NCBI RefSeq assembly: GCF_030409845.1
Contig: NZ_JAUFQQ010000003.1
Location: forward strand, 186,001 to 250,000
Source: Flavobacterium branchiarum
GTDB lineage: Bacteria > Bacteroidota > Bacteroidia > Flavobacteriales > Flavobacteriaceae
Reading direction: 5' to 3'
Length of the DNA stretch: 64,000 nt
Shown here: positions 16,795 to 25,399 of the stretch, piece after piece
Position numbering within the stretch: the stretch's first letter is position 1
Layout: each line of letters opens with the position of its first letter
Translations under genes and position numbers: made by a program
The notes under the pieces: model-generated
The model's database searches: none
Told to the model about the DNA's origin: nothing
Seen by the model: the letters and a program-made list of their open reading frames with translations, nothing else

Positions 16795-19536
16795 ATGAAA
16801 AAACTATTTATATTTCTATTCTTAACGGCATGTTTGGCCGTATCAGCGCAGGGGACTATTCCTGCTTATTCAACGGTTAAACTTACCAAAACTATGCTTG
16901 GTACACCCCTAGATAGTGCATTGGTTAAAGGTGCTAATGGCATTGTGAAGCATTTGCCTGTTTCCGAAATTAAAGGTACAACTAACCTAGATCAATTAGC
17001 TACTCCAACTGGAATAACTGTTTTTTCCAGTACGGGAAACGATGCCGTTCTGCCATTGGCTACAACGACCAATGCGGGTTTACAATCACCTGCAGATAAA
17101 ACTAAACTTGATGGATTATCAAATTTTGATCCTACTACCATAAATAACACTCTAGCTACTAAAGTAGATAAAGTATCCGGAAAAGGATTATCTACAGAAG
17201 ATTATACAACTGCCGAAAAAACAAAGCTTGCAGGCATAGCCACAGGAGCCACGGCAAACGATACTGATGCCAATTTAAAGAACCGTGCCAATCATACCGG
17301 TACACAAGCTATTTCGACTGTAATTGGGTTACAAGCGGCCATAGATGCTAAGTTAAATCTTTCGTTGGTCGGAGCAAACAATGGGGTGGCTCCGCTAGAT
17401 GCTGGTGGAAAAGTGCCATTTGCTAATCTACCTGCTTCTTTGATGATTTATAAGTCAATGTGGGATGCTGCAGGCAACACTCCTACTTTGTCTGATGCGA
17501 CTGGTGTGGTCGGATGGGTTTATAAAGTTAGTGTAGGTGGAACGATAAATCTTGGTTCTGGAAACATAACTTTTTTAGCTGCAGATTTCTTAATTCACAA
17601 CGGGACCAAATGGGAAAGATCACCAGGAACTGATGCAGTTGTTTCTGTAAATGGTCAGCAAGGAATAGTTACTTTGACTACTTCAAATATTGCTGATTCT
17701 GCTAATAAAAGATACCAAACTGACTTACAGCAATCTGTCAACGATGCATCAAGTTCAATTCAAACTCAATTGAATGGGAAACAAGCGGTTTTAGGATTTA
17801 CTCCGTATAACGCGACTAATCCAGCAGGATATATTTCATCATATACCGAAACTGACCCGACGGTTCCAGTTTACTCTAAATCATTAACTTCCTTTGATGT
17901 TATAGCGGCAAATGCTGATTCTCGTTATAAACTCACTTTTACAGAAAAAACAGCATTTAATAAAGACTTTGGCTCTACATCTGGAACGGTTGCTCAGGGA
18001 AATGACGGCAGAATATCAAACGGACAAACTGCATTTGGTTGGGGTAGTCATGCAGGATTATATCCCCTTTACAATGGTACAGGAGCAACAGGCACTTGGG
18101 GGATTAATATAAGTGGATTAGCAGCTAATTCTACTAAATGGAATGGGGAAAATTTCGGAGTACACACGTCAGAAGTTCCAATAAATCTTTTAGGATATAA
18201 TGTAAGTACTGCCAGATGGGAGCCTAAAACATCAGCAGAGTCACGGTCTTTTTTAGGAATAAATGACGGAAGCACCTTAAATAATAATATTTCGGGTAAT
18301 GCTGGGAGCGCTACTTATTGGGGGAATAGAACTGCTGATTTAGATGCTTTAGATAATGGTATAGATTATTTTGTTACTAGGACTTCAGGGTTTATAAAAT
18401 TATCGTCTGTAGGAGGAGTTCAAGTTAGATTAGGTCTTGGTTCCAATGCCTACAGTTCTATTGCTTATTTGCCATTGACAGGGGGTGACATAACAAATAA
18501 CTTAGGAGTAAATGCTGGTTATGGATTCGGGTTTACTTTATTAGATGGTTTTTCAATAACTAGGCAATCTGGTTTTACTCAATTTAATTATGGAGGTAAT
18601 TCTAAAATGGAACTTTCTTCAACAGGAATAAATGTAAAAGGGAATATTGGTTCCGATGGTTATTTTTCGCTAAACACTAATATTGATAATGATTCAAGCG
18701 GTAATCCTTGGTATGGATTAGGCAAAAAAACTGACTCTTATGTAAACCTAAATGGATGGGCCGGTATTCGTTTAAAAACATATGGAGGCTCTGTTAGTAT
18801 TAACCAAGATGGTTCTACCTCCTTTCCTGGTACTACAACAGCAACTTCTTTCGTCACAGCAGGAGGTACATCGTCTCAATTCGTGAAAGGGGATGGTTCT
18901 TTAACAAGTGCAGTAAACGGGACGACTGCTGCATTCACAGATAAAATTTCTAACACAGGAGGCGGAGTAAATTTTAAAGGTGCAAATGTATCGAGTAATA
19001 CGATAGAAAATTTATTTGCACAAGCAGCGGTCAACATAGGAGATAATTCTAGGTTGCTGTTTGGAACATCTAATGCCGATGGTAGATTGATTCTTCAATC
19101 AACAGATATTACAGGGGCAGCTAGAACCCTTAACATTAATGCATTCGGAGGAGAGGTGAGTATCGGTACCGCAGGCGTAAACTCTCTTATGGTTCACGGT
19201 AATCTTAGGTATTCTGGGTCTTTGTCTCAAGTATCTGACGTGAGAGTAAAAAAGAATATAAGACCGCTTAACAACTCATTGGATAAAATCACCAAAATTA
19301 ACTGCTATACCTATGACAGAACGGACGATAATAGTAAGGATCAGATGGGAGTTATCGCTCAAGAGTTAGAAAAAATATATCCTGAGTTGATTACTACTGG
19401 AAAGTATGGGGAAATAGAGGATTTTAAAACGGTCAATTATAGTGGATTAATACCGGCGCTTATTGAAGCTGTTAAAGAGCAACAAAAAACAATCGATAAA
19501 TTAAATTTAAGACTTGAAATCTTAGAAGGTAAATAG
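16795..19536 (+). CDS. Tail fibre with S74 intramolecular chaperone domain and a signal peptide
   Basis: The 913-residue protein has stalk-type repeats (TTNAGLQSPADKTKLDGL, YTTAEKTKLAGIATGATAN, NSADKRYQTDLQ). It ends with an S74 autoprotease/chaperone domain (residues about 813-913: SDVRVKKNIRPLNNSLDKI, GVIAQELEKIYPELI, VNYSGLIPALIEAVKEQQ, then coiled coil). The serine of SDVRVKKN is the expected cleavage nucleophile. The chaperone folds the trimer and is cut off. The N-terminus, MKKLFIFLFLTACLAVSAQG, is a clear Sec signal peptide, odd for a virion protein assembled in the cytoplasm. The function as fibre is from position and repeats. Confidence 0.75.
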   Translation: MKKLFIFLFLTACLAVSAQGTIPAYSTVKLTKTMLGTPLDSALVKGANGIVKHLPVSEIKGTTNLDQLATPTGITVFSSTGNDAVLPLATTTNAGLQSPADKTKLDGLSNFDPTTINNTLATKVDKVSGKGLSTEDYTTAEKTKLAGIATGATANDTDANLKNRANHTGTQAISTVIGLQAAIDAKLNLSLVGANNGVAPLDAGGKVPFANLPASLMIYKSMWDAAGNTPTLSDATGVVGWVYKVSVGGTINLGSGNITFLAADFLIHNGTKWERSPGTDAVVSVNGQQGIVTLTTSNIADSANKRYQTDLQQSVNDASSSIQTQLNGKQAVLGFTPYNATNPAGYISSYTETDPTVPVYSKSLTSFDVIAANADSRYKLTFTEKTAFNKDFGSTSGTVAQGNDGRISNGQTAFGWGSHAGLYPLYNGTGATGTWGINISGLAANSTKWNGENFGVHTSEVPINLLGYNVSTARWEPKTSAESRSFLGINDGSTLNNNISGNAGSATYWGNRTADLDALDNGIDYFVTRTSGFIKLSSVGGVQVRLGLGSNAYSSIAYLPLTGGDITNNLGVNAGYGFGFTLLDGFSITRQSGFTQFNYGGNSKMELSSTGINVKGNIGSDGYFSLNTNIDNDSSGNPWYGLGKKTDSYVNLNGWAGIRLKTYGGSVSINQDGSTSFPGTTTATSFVTAGGTSSQFVKGDGSLTSAVNGTTAAFTDKISNTGGGVNFKGANVSSNTIENLFAQAAVNIGDNSRLLFGTSNADGRLILQSTDITGAARTLNINAFGGEVSIGTAGVNSLMVHGNLRYSGSLSQVSDVRVKKNIRPLNNSLDKITKINCYTYDRTDDNSKDQMGVIAQELEKIYPELITTGKYGEIEDFKTVNYSGLIPALIEAVKEQQKTIDKLNLRLEILEGK

Positions 19537-19571
19537 TTTGTCAATACTATATAATTAATAAAAACAGAAAT

Positions 19572-19913
19572 ATGAATAAATTTTTAAACTTAATTCTAGG
19601 CACAACGGATGTGCCTACGTATATGGCGGGATTGGTTTTCGCATTAATAGGGCTGGCTTTTTATTATCATGGAAAAGTTAAGAAAAGGGACGAGTTTTCT
19701 AAAAACACGCCTTATGATTTTTCTTGGCGCTTTTTCACTCAGGACAACCTAGTGGATATTGTGTTTTCATTGTTGGCAATTTTCTTGGCTTTGCGGTTTT
19801 CCGTGGAGTATGCAGGCGTTCAAATCACGATGTTTTACTCTTTGGGTATTGGTTGGGGTTTGCCGAAATTCATAGCTTATATGTACACAGTGCAAGAAAA
19901 AGCAAGGGAATAG
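19572..19913 (+). CDS. Small membrane protein, possibly holin-like
   Basis: The 113-residue protein has hydrophobic segments around residues 14-33 (TYMAGLVFALIGLAFYYHG), 60-75 (VDIVFSLLAIFLALRF) and 82-100 (GVQITMFYSLGIGWGLPKFI). It is separated from the fibre gene by 35 bases and is followed by the nested inverted repeat. A late-phage membrane protein of this size may be a holin, but the endolysin lies 13 kb away, so this is uncertain. Confidence 0.5.
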   Translation: MNKFLNLILGTTDVPTYMAGLVFALIGLAFYYHGKVKKRDEFSKNTPYDFSWRFFTQDNLVDIVFSLLAIFLALRFSVEYAGVQITMFYSLGIGWGLPKFIAYMYTVQEKARE

Positions 19914-19940
19914 TTCCTAGGGAGGCAGGAAGTAAAAATA

Positions 19941-20059
19941 GTCCTCCAGCAATTTAAATACTTCTCACGGAATTTAAAATATAGCACAAAGCCACCCGCT
20001 GGAGGACATAAGTCTTCTTGTGGGTGGCTTTGTTATTTTAAAGATATTCCGTGAGAAGT
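19941..20059 (+). other. Nested inverted repeats forming a possible pseudoknot
   Basis: Three perfect complementary pairs are interleaved. Pair A: GTCCTCCAGC 19941-19950 with GCTGGAGGAC 19998-20007. Pair B: ACTTCTCACGGAAT 19960-19973 with ATTCCGTGAGAAGT 20046-20059. Pair C: ACAAAGCCACCC 19986-19997 with GGGTGGCTTTGT 20022-20033. B encloses C, an AT helix (19974-19981 with 20034-20041) links them, and the second half of A lies in the loop of C. The result is a long hairpin whose loop pairs with an upstream strand. C followed by TATTTTA could also act as a terminator. Confidence 0.75.
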
Positions 20060-20096
20060 GCAAATATAGAATAATCAATCATCAATCAAAAATCGA

Positions 20097-20927
20097 ATGG
20101 AATTAAAAAAGAAAGTTTTTACAACGGCACCCTTGCCGTTTATGGGTCAAAAAAGGAAGTTTTTAAAGCAGTTTAAGCCGGCATTGCAAGGGTATTCGCC
20201 AACAGCTACTTATGTAGATTTATTTGGCGGAAGTGGGTTGCTGAGTCATACCGTTAAAGCGCAATATCCAAATGCAAGAGTAGTCTATAATGATTTTGAT
20301 AATTATCGAGAGCGTTTATTGAATATTGCAAAAACGAACGCTTTAATCGGCGATATTCGTCAAATGCTTATAGATGTGCCGAAAGATAAAAAAGTACCGG
20401 AAAACATCAAAAAAAGGATATTGGCGCGGGTTGCTCAGGAGGAAAGCCAAACGGGTTATGTGGATTATATAACCTTATCGAGTTCGATATTGTTTAGCAT
20501 GAAGTATGTATTGAGCTTGGAACAACTGGAAAAAGAAACCTTTTACAATTGCGTACGCCAGTCGGGTTATGATGCTACAGGCTATTTAGAGGGTTTAGAG
20601 GTCGTAAGCCAGTGTTACAAGGAATTGTTTAAAGAGTATAAGGATTTGCCTAATGTGGTTTTTTTGGTTGATCCGCCTTATTTGTCAACCGAAGCGGGAA
20701 CGTACAAGAGTTATTGGAAGCTAAAGGATTATTTGGATGTTCTACAAGTACTGGATGGTACGAAGTATTTTTATTTCACTTCAAACAAGTCGTCAATAAT
20801 TGAGCTTTGCGAGTGGATTGAGACCAAAACGCCTATGAGCAATCCGTTTACGGGTTCTACAACGGCCACAATGAACGCAACGGTGAATTATAGCTCAAGC
20901 TATACGGATATAATGTTGTATAAATAG
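20097..20927 (+). CDS. DNA adenine-N6 methyltransferase, D12 class (Dam-like)
   Basis: The 276-residue protein has the D12 MTase motifs in order: PFMGQKRKF near the start, motif I DLFGGSGLLS (SAM binding), YNDFDNYRERL, then motif IV DPPY (FLVDPPYLSTEAGTY), where methylation of adenine N6 takes place. No restriction endonuclease is next to it, so it looks like an orphan phage methyltransferase, a common anti-restriction or regulatory device. The target cannot be predicted here. It is the last recognisable phage gene and ends before a strong terminator. Confidence 0.85.
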   Translation: MELKKKVFTTAPLPFMGQKRKFLKQFKPALQGYSPTATYVDLFGGSGLLSHTVKAQYPNARVVYNDFDNYRERLLNIAKTNALIGDIRQMLIDVPKDKKVPENIKKRILARVAQEESQTGYVDYITLSSSILFSMKYVLSLEQLEKETFYNCVRQSGYDATGYLEGLEVVSQCYKELFKEYKDLPNVVFLVDPPYLSTEAGTYKSYWKLKDYLDVLQVLDGTKYFYFTSNKSSIIELCEWIETKTPMSNPFTGSTTATMNATVNYSSSYTDIMLYK

Positions 20928-20952
20928 TTTTTAAATGTTGATTAAATAGTAA

Positions 20953-20988
20953 TTAAAAAGCCGGTACGTTGTGTGCCGGCTTTTGTGG
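20953..20988 (+). terminator. Terminator after the methyltransferase
   Basis: AAAAGCCGGTAC (20956-20967) pairs with GTGCCGGCTTTT (20973-20984) around a short loop, with further T residues following. It ends the rightward phage transcript. Confidence 0.85.
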
Positions 20989-20997
20989 TTTTTTGGG

Positions 20998-21135
20998 TTG
21001 AAAATGTACATTTTAATTTATATTTGTGTACAATTTAATTTTGCGATTATAGAAATAAAACAATTTTTCCATTTTTTTTAGACTTTAAGAACGTTTAGAA
21101 ACTAAAAATGCCTCTAATTTTAGGGGCATTTTTTT
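20998..21135 (+). ncRNA. Candidate small RNA with own promoter, operator-like repeats and terminator
   Basis: TTG (20998-21000), an 18-base gap and TATATTTG (21019-21026, a full match to TAnnTTTG) form a promoter. TGTACA occurs at 21005-21010 and 21027-21032, flanking the -7 element like an operator. About 80 bases later a terminator follows: ATGCCTCT (21108-21115) with AGGGGCAT (21122-21129) and a T run. No ORF of note lies between. A short transcript of about 100 bases is therefore likely, at the edge of prophage and host. Confidence 0.5.
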
Positions 21136-21174
21136 ATATTCTTTTTAATTGAATGCTTAATTTGAAAGTAGATT

Positions 21175-21603
21175 TTAGAATTTTCTTTTTTGATAAGGCG
21201 TTCCTTCACCATCTTCACAATACCCCTTGAGACTTAATAAGAACATGGCCCAATTGTAATTGCACCATTGGTAAAATTCAGTTAGTTCGTGCCAATCGAA
21301 ATGTTTAAGAATAACAGATGTTATTCCGTTTTTTTCGGTTAAGTCAAATGAAATACTTGTTCCTATCCACTCCGGATCAGAGGCTATGCATTTCCATAAG
21401 ATTCTTTTGTTATGTGACAATTCTATTACTTTCATTTTTGTAGTTTCTTCATCTCCGAAGCCAAACTCATTGATAAAACCCAATTCAGGTTTAACGATTA
21501 ACTCCTCAGTCCAAACTGCACCAAGACCTATCTGTGTTGTTAATGCGCTGTAAACAGTTGTGATAGGCGCTTTAATGTAGTTTATATGTTCGATTTTTTC
21601 CAT
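21175..21603 (-). CDS. SRPBCC / AHSA1-like domain protein
   Basis: The 142-residue protein has the START-like helix-grip fold pattern: MEKIEHINYIKAPITTVYSALTTQIGLGAVWTEE, a middle FGFGDEETTKMKVIELSHNKRILWKC, and the C-terminal helix LTEFYQWCNYNWAMFLLSLKGYCEDGEG typical of the AHSA1 group. Such proteins bind hydrophobic ligands or act as small accessory proteins; the substrate is unknown. It is the first clear host gene after the prophage. Confidence 0.75.
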   Translation of the reverse strand: MEKIEHINYIKAPITTVYSALTTQIGLGAVWTEELIVKPELGFINEFGFGDEETTKMKVIELSHNKRILWKCIASDPEWIGTSISFDLTEKNGITSVILKHFDWHELTEFYQWCNYNWAMFLLSLKGYCEDGEGTPYQKRKF

Positions 21604-21777
21604 TTGAAAGCAGGTTGCGTTTTACAAATATAAAGTTAGTTTTTGATACTCCAACTAAAGAAAAATATTTTTAATGTGTTTATTCATAATGTGTTAAGTT
21701 GTAAATAGGTCTTGAAAAAGAATTTGTCTTTTAGATTAATTAGGTCTGTTTAGAAAATAGAGGATATTAAAAACAAA

Positions 21778-21815
21778 AAAAAACAGTAGTAAAAAAGTTT
21801 TTACTACTGTTTCAG
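21778..21815 (-). terminator. Terminator of the kinase gene
   Basis: AAACAGTAGTAAAAA (21781-21795) pairs with TTTTTACTACTGTTT (21798-21812). Read on the minus strand it is followed by a long T run (the A-rich 21769-21783). It lies just downstream of the deoxynucleoside kinase stop. Confidence 0.7.
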
Positions 21816-21841
21816 CTATTATAATTGCTATAAGAGGTTAA

Positions 21842-22456
21842 CTAAAATAAACCGTTTAATTCGGCATCAATTCTATTGATAATATCTCCTAAATCTTCTG
21901 GGTTATCCACAAAGTTAATATTGTCAACATCAATTATTAAAAGTTTTCCTTTAGTGTAAGTTTGTACCCAAGCTTCGTAACGTTCATTTAATCTGCTTAA
22001 GTAATCAATTGAAATGGTGTTTTCATATTCTCGGCCACGTTTGTGAATTTGTCCAACTAAATTAGGGATAGAACTTCTTAAGTAAATTAATAAATCAGGT
22101 GGTTTTACTAAAGTTTCCATTAGTTCAAATAAAGAAGTGTAATTCTGAAAATCACGACTTGTCATTAATCCCATTGAATATAAGTTGGGAGCAAAAATAT
22201 AAGCATCTTCGTAGATAGTTCTGTCCTGAATAATTTTTTTACCGCTTTCACGAATTTGTTGTACTTGGCGAAATCTACTGTTTAAGAAATAAATTTGCAA
22301 ATTAAATGACCAACGTTCCATTTGATGGTAAAAATCGTCCAAATATGGATTATCAACAACATCTTCATAATGAGGTTCCCATTTGAAATGTTTGGCGAGT
22401 AATTTGGTCAAAGTTGTTTTTCCTGCGCCTATGTTTCCTGCTATTGCTATGTGCAT
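21842..22456 (-). CDS. Deoxynucleoside kinase
   Basis: The 204-residue protein has a Walker A loop (AIAGNIGAGKTTLTKLLAKHF). The dNK-specific ERS/DRT region is present (KKIIQDRTIYEDAYIFAPNLY), as are a base-binding region (ERWSFNLQIYFLNSRF) and a lid-like RGREYENTISIDYL. These enzymes phosphorylate deoxynucleosides (dA, dG or dC) using ATP for nucleotide salvage. The length is normal for the bacterial family. Its start overlaps the stop of the upstream gene (TAATG), so the two are coupled. The substrate preference cannot be read from the sequence. Confidence 0.87.
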   Translation of the reverse strand: MHIAIAGNIGAGKTTLTKLLAKHFKWEPHYEDVVDNPYLDDFYHQMERWSFNLQIYFLNSRFRQVQQIRESGKKIIQDRTIYEDAYIFAPNLYSMGLMTSRDFQNYTSLFELMETLVKPPDLLIYLRSSIPNLVGQIHKRGREYENTISIDYLSRLNERYEAWVQTYTKGKLLIIDVDNINFVDNPEDLGDIINRIDAELNGLF

Positions 22457-23259
22457 TACGGTATTATGATTTTATAATTTGTAATTCCTCCAAATGTAAA
22501 AATAGATAAAATTTGGTCTTTGTAATAGAAATTCCCAAACGTTTTTTCTGAAATTTCAATTTGTAATATATTCTCTAATTCGGGCTTGCTACTGTCTTTA
22601 AAAAACAACAAATTATCCTTCTTAAAAATATATTGTTTGTCGTTAAGTATAGTTAAATCATCGAAATCTGGTATTTTCCCAAGAGCAACTACTTTTCCAA
22701 AGATGTCACAGGAAAACCAATTGTTTTTTTCATCAATCCAATAAAAGAGATTAAAGTTTGTTTGGTAGTATTTTATGTTACCTGAAAGAGGTATTGAAAC
22801 AGATTTGTACTCGTCTTTTAAATAATTATAAAGGCCTATTTGTTGATTTAATGTGTTGTAAACCCAGAGTTGGTTTTGTGAAGCAATCCCAATTCCCGAA
22901 GCAAGAATTGGAGTTGTGTTTTTTGAAAAATTAATCCTGTTTGTTTCGTTAAACTGATTGTCAAGTAAAATAGCAGTATTGAAATCTTCATAGAATAATA
23001 CAACCTTAAGCGGGTTCTCTATATCAACTTTCGAGATTTTTCCTAAAGAGATGTTTTTATATTCGTAAGCATCTTTACCGTTAGTCTTTACAAAAAGATT
23101 GTTTTTTATTAAATAGGCAAAACCAAAAGAATCCATTCCGATAAATTGATCAGCATCAAAGGTTATATTCTTTATTGCTACAATTTGGATTTTCTTATCT
23201 TGGGAAAAAGCTACAGAAAAAGAGCTAATAAGAATAAGAAATATCAAGTTTTTGTACAT
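22456..23259 (-). CDS. Secreted or periplasmic protein, beta-propeller-like, unknown function
   Basis: The 267-residue protein has a Sec signal peptide (MYKNLIFLILISSFSVAFSQ). It then shows repeating strand patterns (FAYLIKNNLFVKTNGKDAYEY, ILASGIGIASQNQLWVYNTLNQQIGLYN, NWFSCDIFGKVVALGKIPDF) that suggest a beta-propeller. There is no obvious catalytic motif. Genes like this sit beside the deoxynucleoside kinase in Flavobacteriaceae, as here with overlapping stop and start. Function unknown. Confidence 0.65.
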   Translation of the reverse strand: MYKNLIFLILISSFSVAFSQDKKIQIVAIKNITFDADQFIGMDSFGFAYLIKNNLFVKTNGKDAYEYKNISLGKISKVDIENPLKVVLFYEDFNTAILLDNQFNETNRINFSKNTTPILASGIGIASQNQLWVYNTLNQQIGLYNYLKDEYKSVSIPLSGNIKYYQTNFNLFYWIDEKNNWFSCDIFGKVVALGKIPDFDDLTILNDKQYIFKKDNLLFFKDSSKPELENILQIEISEKTFGNFYYKDQILSIFTFGGITNYKIIIP

Positions 23260-23460
23260 TATCGTTTTAGTTTTAGTAACTCAAATTTTGAACAGACCAA
23301 ATTACAAAAAAAACTCAATTGTATTTTGATTTGTTTGTTGAACTAATTCTAGAACGCATTTTTTATAGTTATCTTGTGCATAACGGTAGTATTCTATCAA
23401 TTATAGACATTCGTTTCTGTAGAGTTGCAAAGCCTCTTTAAATGTTGCTATTAAAGGGTT

Positions 23461-25224
23461 TTAGTTTTTGATTTTTATAGTTACTCTAATTTGATAATTA
23501 TTTAGGGTTAGTTTTTTCTCTTTTCTGCTACCGCTCGCATTTAGGTAATTTATAAGAATAGAATATTTAGGAGATTCTATTCTCTGGGAAATAGTATTGT
23601 TAACTCTGTTTTTGAAAAGCAGATAATTTGTATTTATAAAATCTGATATTCTTAGCGGAATACTATCTTGATTTATCATCAAATCCAAACCATAATTTTT
23701 TTCAATGGACAATATTGAATAATTGACATTGTTTATTTTGATACAATCAGTACAAGTCAAATCAAGTCCTTGGTAGTATACAAAAGTGATATCATACCCG
23801 TGAATGTTCTGAATTTCATTTGTACTGTAATTGTAGTAAAAATTATCACTTGTTTCTTTTTTAGAATCATATGGTGAGCGATATTGTAATCCTAAAGCTT
23901 CCATAATTGAGAACGAGCTCGGGTTTGTCTGACTCTTGATCAGAATGTCGAGCTTGTTATTTGTAACAGGCAGAAGTATTTTAGCATCATGGTTTTTCTT
24001 TACAAAATCGACAATACTGCTGAGGTCTTTTTCTTCTTCAAAAGTTAGTTTTTCTTTTTGAGATCTTTCTACATACTCTTCAAATCTTGATAATTGACTG
24101 TTTTTAGAAACTGCATTAGCACTTTGTGGACCAACTAAAGAAAATAACCCACCCAAACACAAACAAATAGGGATGAATTTAATCTTAGGATATTTTTGAA
24201 TTAAAAAATAGCCAACTATAATACTTAGCAAAATGGCTAATAATAGTACATAGTAGCGATCGTGTGTAAAACCATAAAGATTGATTCGGTACAAAATAGC
24301 CCAAAATAGCAATCCTAATAAAGGAATTAATAGATAGTAAAACCAACGGTTAAAAGTTCGTATCCAAAGATTTTCTGTTTCTTTTGCAATTGGTAAAACC
24401 AATAAAAAAGACAGGATTCCAAAGAGAGCAAATATCAAAACAAGGTACGAAACCCATCCAACAGGTAATGAAAGTGTCGCGAGAATTTTGGCTTCATAGC
24501 AAATTAAAATGACCAAATAGACACTTATTAAAGGCAATAAAATAAATTGAGTAAAGGTTTTAAGTCCTTTAGGATAGTTTAGTGTAAGAGGCACTTCTTT
24601 GTTATTGGTTTCAGGAATGCCAGACAAGAAGAAAATAGTATTGAAAATACCAACAATAATAAAAAACAAGTACAAGTAAATGTTTCGGTTAAATTCTACA
24701 TTAAATAAATTATCTACAGCTAAGATTGCTAATGCCAAGCCAGAATAAAGTACGATACTATAAAGTCCAGCAGTGAGAATACGCAAGAATAGCTGTTTGT
24801 TAAATTCCCAAAATTCATCTTGATCATATCTCTTTGGAATAAAACCAGCAAACGAAACTAATAAGTGCAAAGCTATATTAAGTACGATAAATTGCTGAAT
24901 TTCGAGATTTGTGATGTATTGATGAAAACTAAATATAAAGGCTACAATCAGGCTTCCAAGTACTAAACTAGTTAAGAAACGTAGAATGTTATTCTTTTTT
25001 GAGGCTAAGAAAAATAAACTTACAGATAGAAATAAAACGAAGCACAAAGAACAACTCATTAATGCTTTTTGGTAAAGTTCCCTGTTAGGGTCATTGTAAG
25101 ATTTCTCATTAAGAATTATGGACAAAATAGTTCCTATAACAGCAGTTATGGTTTCTAGTGGGAATCTAGTTATAGTTTTTAGTATAGCTTGAGCTATATT
25201 TTGTAACGAAGGAAACTTGCTCAT
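23461..25224 (-). CDS. Polytopic membrane protein, DUF4153
   Basis: The 587-residue protein has about ten hydrophobic segments in residues 15-370, including LFLRILTAGLYSIVLYSGLALAILAVDNLF and IYLYLFFIIVGIFNTIFFLSGIP, which are characteristic of DUF4153. A soluble C-terminal part of about 200 residues follows (QLSRFEEYVERSQKEKLTFEEEKDLS ...). The function of the family is unknown; it is widespread in Bacteroidota. It stands alone, divergent from the peptidase gene at 25400. Confidence 0.75.
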   Translation of the reverse strand: MSKFPSLQNIAQAILKTITRFPLETITAVIGTILSIILNEKSYNDPNRELYQKALMSCSLCFVLFLSVSLFFLASKKNNILRFLTSLVLGSLIVAFIFSFHQYITNLEIQQFIVLNIALHLLVSFAGFIPKRYDQDEFWEFNKQLFLRILTAGLYSIVLYSGLALAILAVDNLFNVEFNRNIYLYLFFIIVGIFNTIFFLSGIPETNNKEVPLTLNYPKGLKTFTQFILLPLISVYLVILICYEAKILATLSLPVGWVSYLVLIFALFGILSFLLVLPIAKETENLWIRTFNRWFYYLLIPLLGLLFWAILYRINLYGFTHDRYYVLLLAILLSIIVGYFLIQKYPKIKFIPICLCLGGLFSLVGPQSANAVSKNSQLSRFEEYVERSQKEKLTFEEEKDLSSIVDFVKKNHDAKILLPVTNNKLDILIKSQTNPSSFSIMEALGLQYRSPYDSKKETSDNFYYNYSTNEIQNIHGYDITFVYYQGLDLTCTDCIKINNVNYSILSIEKNYGLDLMINQDSIPLRISDFINTNYLLFKNRVNNTISQRIESPKYSILINYLNASGSRKEKKLTLNNYQIRVTIKIKN

Positions 25225-25399
25225 CTTTTATCAGTTATTATGCACAAAGAAAAGCAAGCTGTAAGAGATTAGCAAATAAAATAAATAGGATTAAAAGAGA
25301 AGTTTGTACGTTATAAGTTTTACTTTTTTATAACTGTTTTAAATCATAACACCGCTTTTTTTATTAAATTGCTGAGTTTGAATTATAAAATTATAATGT

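Noticed and set aside
19724..19957. Alternative 77-codon ORF overlapping the small membrane protein
   Set aside because: It is in another frame of the membrane protein gene, low in plausible protein features and runs into the nested inverted repeats.
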